A DNA stretch of 41,694 bases, from NCBI GenBank assembly GCA_035508275.1, contig DATJNI010000015.1, forward strand, positions 1-41,694, read 5' to 3'. Each line of letters begins with the position of its first letter. The stretch's first letter is position 1. Origin of the DNA: DATJNI01 sp035508275 (GTDB taxonomy: Bacteria; Patescibacteriota; Saccharimonadia; Saccharimonadales; UBA4665). Both the position numbers and the translations under genes were made by a program. This document shows, piece by piece, positions 39,602 through 41,694 of the stretch. The notes under the pieces were generated by a model, which made no database searches, was not told the origin of the DNA, and saw nothing but the letters and a program-made list of their open reading frames with translations.

Positions 39602-40078
39602 TTAGACCCTCCTAGCCTTTCTAGGCCTTACGCCGCCATGTGCTTCACCGGTAACATCTGCTATGGTTTCTACGCTAATATCTAGGGAAGCCAGGGCTCT
39701 AACAGCGGAATCGCGTCCCAAACCAATGCCTTTAACAAAAACGTCGGCCTTATTTAGGCCAAACTGGGCTTTGGCGGCTTGAACGGCCTGTTCGGCAGCT
39801 ACCTGAGCCGCGTAGGCTGTGCCTTTTTTAGAACCTCTAAAACCACAAGCTCCAGCGCTACTTCTAGTTAGTACATTGCCTTTAGAGTCTGTGACGGTAA
39901 CGATAGTGTTATTAAAAGTCGCTTTAACGTGAACCAGACCACTTGGTACGCTTCTCTTGGCCTTTTTCTTTTTAGCTGGCTTTTTCTTAACGTCTTCGCT
40001 GGCATCCTCTTTAGCAGCGTCAGCAATAGGGGCTAGTTCCTCATTAACTTCTTCTTTTACTATAGTATCTTCAGCCAT
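39602..40078 (-). CDS. rpsK: 30S ribosomal protein S11 with charged N-terminal extension
   Basis: The conserved S11 domain begins near residue 44 (VPSGLVHVKATFNNTIVTVT) and continues with AGACGFRGSKKGTAYAAQVAAEQA and the final DVTGEAHGGVRPRKARRV. The first 40 residues are an acidic then Lys-rich extension (EEVNEELAPIADAAKEDASE), giving 158 against the usual 130. It lies between rpsM and rpsD. Confidence 0.97.
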   Translation of the reverse strand: MAEDTIVKEEVNEELAPIADAAKEDASEDVKKKPAKKKKAKRSVPSGLVHVKATFNNTIVTVTDSKGNVLTRSSAGACGFRGSKKGTAYAAQVAAEQAVQAAKAQFGLNKADVFVKGIGLGRDSAVRALASLDISVETIADVTGEAHGGVRPRKARRV

Positions 40079-40087
40079 ATATATCCT

Positions 40088-40474
40088 TTAGGTCTTGCTA
40101 GCTACCTTCTTAGCTGTACCACCAACTGTTACCTTACGGCCTCTTTTAGTTCTGGCATTAGTCTTAGTTCTCTGTCCCCTAGTAGGCAGGCTCAAGGTGT
40201 GTCTTTGGCCACGGTAGGACTTGATGTCTTTAAGGCGTTTTATATTGCCGGTAACAATACGCTGCAGTTCACCTTCTACTATGTAGTCAGCGTTGATGGC
40301 TTCCTGAATGCGAGAAATCTCTTGATCGTTTAAGTCTTTAGTTCTGGTGGTCTCTTCAACTCTAGCTTTAGTTAAAATGTCTTTAGCGCTCTTAGGTCCT
40401 ATACCGTAGATGTAGGTGAGTGACACCCATACCTGCTTATTGTCCGGAATAGTAACGCCTGAAATTCTTGCCAC
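40088..40474 (-). CDS. rpsM: 30S ribosomal protein S13
   Basis: The 128-residue protein of the 30S head shows ARISGVTIPDNKQVWVSLTYIYG, the H2TH region DILTKARVEETTRTKDLNDQE and the basic C-terminus RGQRHTLSLPTRGQRTKTNA. I chose GTG 40474, which places the family opening (V/M)ARI at residue 1 with AAGGA about 8 nt upstream; an ATG further up at 40531 would run through rpmJ. It starts 4 nt after rpmJ. Confidence 0.96.
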   Translation of the reverse strand: MARISGVTIPDNKQVWVSLTYIYGIGPKSAKDILTKARVEETTRTKDLNDQEISRIQEAINADYIVEGELQRIVTGNIKRLKDIKSYRGQRHTLSLPTRGQRTKTNARTKRGRKVTVGGTAKKVASKT

Positions 40475-40478
40475 TAGT

Positions 40479-40595
40479 CTATCCTTGCCTCTGCTTGTGC
40501 TTAGGCTTAAATTTATTAATAACATAGACACGTCCTTTTCGGCGGACTATCTTGTCGTCTGGACTAATTTTCTTGACACTTGCACGCACTTTCAT
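40479..40595 (-). CDS. rpmJ: 50S ribosomal protein L36, cysteine-free form
   Basis: A 38-residue protein found by translating the gap between rpsM and infA. It opens MKVRASVKKISPDDKIVRRK and ends KPKHKQRQG, a clear L36. The usual C-C-C-H zinc knuckle is gone: the cysteine positions read Ser, Asp and Asn-Lys instead. The stop TAG (40479-40481) is 4 nt before the rpsM GTG. The order infA-rpmJ-rpsM is canonical. Confidence 0.95.
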   Translation of the reverse strand: MKVRASVKKISPDDKIVRRKGRVYVINKFKPKHKQRQG

Positions 40596-40640
40596 GCGGA
40601 TCATGCTCCGTTTCTAGCAATGACACTACTGCCTTTTAAC

Positions 40641-40862
40641 TTAGTTCTTGCGATACGTGATTCTTCCCTTAGTAAGATCATAAGGGGTCAACTCGACCGT
40701 AACGCTGTCTCCGGGGACGATACGAATGAAGTGCTTACGCATCTTGCCGGCGACATGAGCTATGATTTGATGTCCGTTTTCAAGTTCAACCTTAAACTGT
40801 GTCCCTGGTAAAGTCTCTACGATTTTACCCTGCAGTTCGATTACTTCCTTGTTGGCGGCCAT
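40641..40862 (-). CDS. infA: translation initiation factor IF-1
   Basis: A 73-residue OB-fold protein binding the 30S A site. Motifs are IELQGKIVETLPGTQFKVELENG, HIAHVAGKMRKH-type (IIAHVAGKMRKHFIRI) and the end LTPYDLTKGRITYRKN. It heads the alpha-type operon and has two strong promoters upstream; the nearer gives a leader of about 11 nt with no SD. Confidence 0.97.
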   Translation of the reverse strand: MAANKEVIELQGKIVETLPGTQFKVELENGHQIIAHVAGKMRKHFIRIVPGDSVTVELTPYDLTKGRITYRKN

Positions 40863-40880
40863 AAATATAACTAGGGGTCA

Positions 40881-40909
40881 ATTATATCAAACCCCACAGA
40901 TCATGTAAA
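40881..40909 (-). promoter_or_regulatory. proximal infA promoter (P2)
   Basis: Minus-strand TTTACA (40904-40909), a 17-nt spacer and a perfect TATAAT (40881-40886) with a TGA extension. The -10 is flanked by the inverted arms GGGGT and ACCCC. Confidence 0.75.
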
Positions 40910-40952
40910 GAGGTTTCATCCCTTTTATGCTCAAGTGGATAACTTAGCTTTT

Positions 40953-40982
40953 ATTATATTCCCGACCTAGACATAAAGTCAA
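40953..40982 (-). promoter_or_regulatory. distal infA promoter (P1)
   Basis: Minus-strand TTGACT (40977-40982), an 18-nt spacer and a perfect TATAAT (40953-40958). Between P1 and P2 lies TTATCCACT, one base from a DnaA box. This 146-nt gap holds nothing else that I can see. Confidence 0.75.
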
Positions 40983-41008
40983 TTTGCTTTATTTAAAGCT
41001 GGGTAGCA

Positions 41009-41686
41009 CTACTCATTATAAAAATCTAGTTCATCTAGTGCGTCTAGTACTCTTCTCCCAACTTGCCTCGCACTGAGTGAGCAAATCGCCAGTGCTGCTT
41101 CAAACACTTCACTACTACTGTCGCTAAGGCGATAAATTTTTTCAACATCAAAATACCTCGTCGATACTCCCTCTTTAACTAGCAAAACAATACTTCCGCC
41201 ACGAAGCAGTACCTTTTCAATTGGCGAAACCTTTATAGCGTCTCTGATCTCTCGTATTTCTACCCCAACACCTCTACTAATAACTCTAGGGGTATAATTG
41301 CTCGCTATCATAGCCTGGTCAGCAAAGACGTCACTTGAAAGCGATGCAGGAATTCGGCCACTGTGCATATTCTCTATGAAGGACCGCTCCACTTCTTCTC
41401 CTGTCCAGATGGCTCCAACCCTGCGTTCGTCACTAGCAGACTCGATTTCTAAATCTGCGTCACGCATAGTAGTAGGGTCAAGTATTGTTGCTAGCAACAC
41501 ACTTGAAACATGCCCAGGAATAATGTACATATGTTTGGCATCCTCTATCTGTTGCCTGATTGTAGCACCAGTCACTACATCGCTTTCGAATACGTCTGCG
41601 AGTGTAGCATTGTCCCATAATCTTTCGGCTATTTCATCCCTAACGAGAGGATCCCACTGCTTGTGCATGCCATACTTGGCAGCCAT
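41009..41686 (-). CDS. unknown soluble protein of 225 residues
   Basis: I do not recognise this protein. It has no membrane segment and no metal or nucleotide motif that I can name. The N-terminal third is helical and acidic (WDPLVRDEIAERLWDNATL). The middle has a hydrophobic patch (MYIIPGHVSSVLLATIL). A beta-rich part (GVGVEIREIRDAIKV, VLLRGGSIVLLVKEG) leads to a helical, acidic C-terminus. The ATG at 41686 is near the window edge, so its promoter cannot be judged. It precedes the infA promoters on the same strand and shares no obvious terminator with them. Confidence 0.6.
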   Translation of the reverse strand: MAAKYGMHKQWDPLVRDEIAERLWDNATLADVFESDVVTGATIRQQIEDAKHMYIIPGHVSSVLLATILDPTTMRDADLEIESASDERRVGAIWTGEEVERSFIENMHSGRIPASLSSDVFADQAMIASNYTPRVISRGVGVEIREIRDAIKVSPIEKVLLRGGSIVLLVKEGVSTRYFDVEKIYRLSDSSSEVFEAALAICSLSARQVGRRVLDALDELDFYNE

Positions 41687-41694
41687 GGTTTCTA

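Noticed and set aside
40475..40531. Longer S13 reading from an upstream ATG
   Set aside because: It would overlap nearly half of rpmJ in another frame; GTG 40474 gives the family's normal N-terminus and has an SD.
40925..40950. Replication origin suggested by a DnaA-like box and AT-rich sequence
   Set aside because: Only one imperfect box is present, with no cluster and no dnaA or dnaN nearby.
1..41694. Alternative genetic code (UGA as Gly, as in some CPR groups)
   Set aside because: Several well-recognised genes end in TGA at the expected length and I found no internal TGA in conserved proteins.
1..41694. CRISPR arrays, insertion sequences, prophage or attachment sites
   Set aside because: I saw no spaced direct repeats, transposase motifs or terminal inverted repeats. 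tRNA genes are intact and have no duplicated 3' ends nearby.

Overview
The window reads as a chromosomal segment of a streamlined Patescibacteria/CPR bacterium, most likely Candidatus Saccharibacteria (TM7). This assignment is inference. It rests on tightly packed housekeeping genes, cysteine-free L36 and L33, a DnaX without its zinc module, lysine/alanine-rich tails on several ribosomal proteins, and near-absent leaders on many mRNAs. Stops include TGA (for example the genes ending at 3781, 27241 and 28446), so the standard bacterial code applies. GC looks like the low forties by eye; I did not count it.

Layout. 1-2400 (+): the tail of an unidentified gene, a GT4 glycosyltransferase and an AI-2E/PerM-type permease. 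2378-9748 (-): cysS, an NrnA-like DHH phosphoesterase, recR, ybaB, a GT39-like membrane protein, dnaB and dnaX. 9802-11568 (-): an unknown two-repeat protein, rplL and rplJ, with rplJ preceded by an L10-type leader and an intrinsic terminator. 11543-15118 (-): an unknown 124-aa protein behind an attenuator-like leader, a fused thymidylate kinase-ThyX-ThyX protein, and dCTP deaminase, together forming a dTTP supply module. 15294-17006 (+): an MprF-like membrane protein. 17003-19432 (-): rplA, rplK, nusG and secE. 19550-21043 (+): a membrane GT2. 21024-25890 (-): a soluble PAS histidine kinase, a YgjP-type metallopeptidase, a P-loop kinase, and a sigma-70 factor carrying an extra C-terminal helix-hairpin region; tRNA-Trp lies between the last two on the + strand.

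26036-30405 (+): an alpha-glucan operon (glycogen-synthase-like GT, GH57, GH15). 30395-31022: rpmG and three tRNAs (Thr-TGT on -, Thr-GGT and Tyr-GTA on +). 31100-33271 (+): a DHA2-type MFS exporter, a small membrane protein and a MazG-like pyrophosphohydrolase. 33282-36674 (-): a TPR protein, a delta-prime-like clamp-loader subunit, an RluA-type pseudouridine synthase and trpS. 36712-40862 (-): the alpha-type ribosomal operon infA-rpmJ-rpsM-rpsK-rpsD-rpoA-rplQ-rplM-rpsI behind two strong tandem promoters. 41009-41686 (-): an unknown protein.

The most unusual items are the sigma factor with a duplicated H2TH/S13-like C-terminus, the Tmk-ThyX-ThyX fusion whose active-site motif is split between its halves, two attenuator-like leaders (rplJ and the 124-aa gene), and a repeated promoter architecture in which an extended -10 box sits 5-13 nt from an SD-less start codon, predicting leaderless mRNAs. 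No CRISPR array, IS element, prophage or rRNA was seen. No gene-free stretch exceeds 300 bases.
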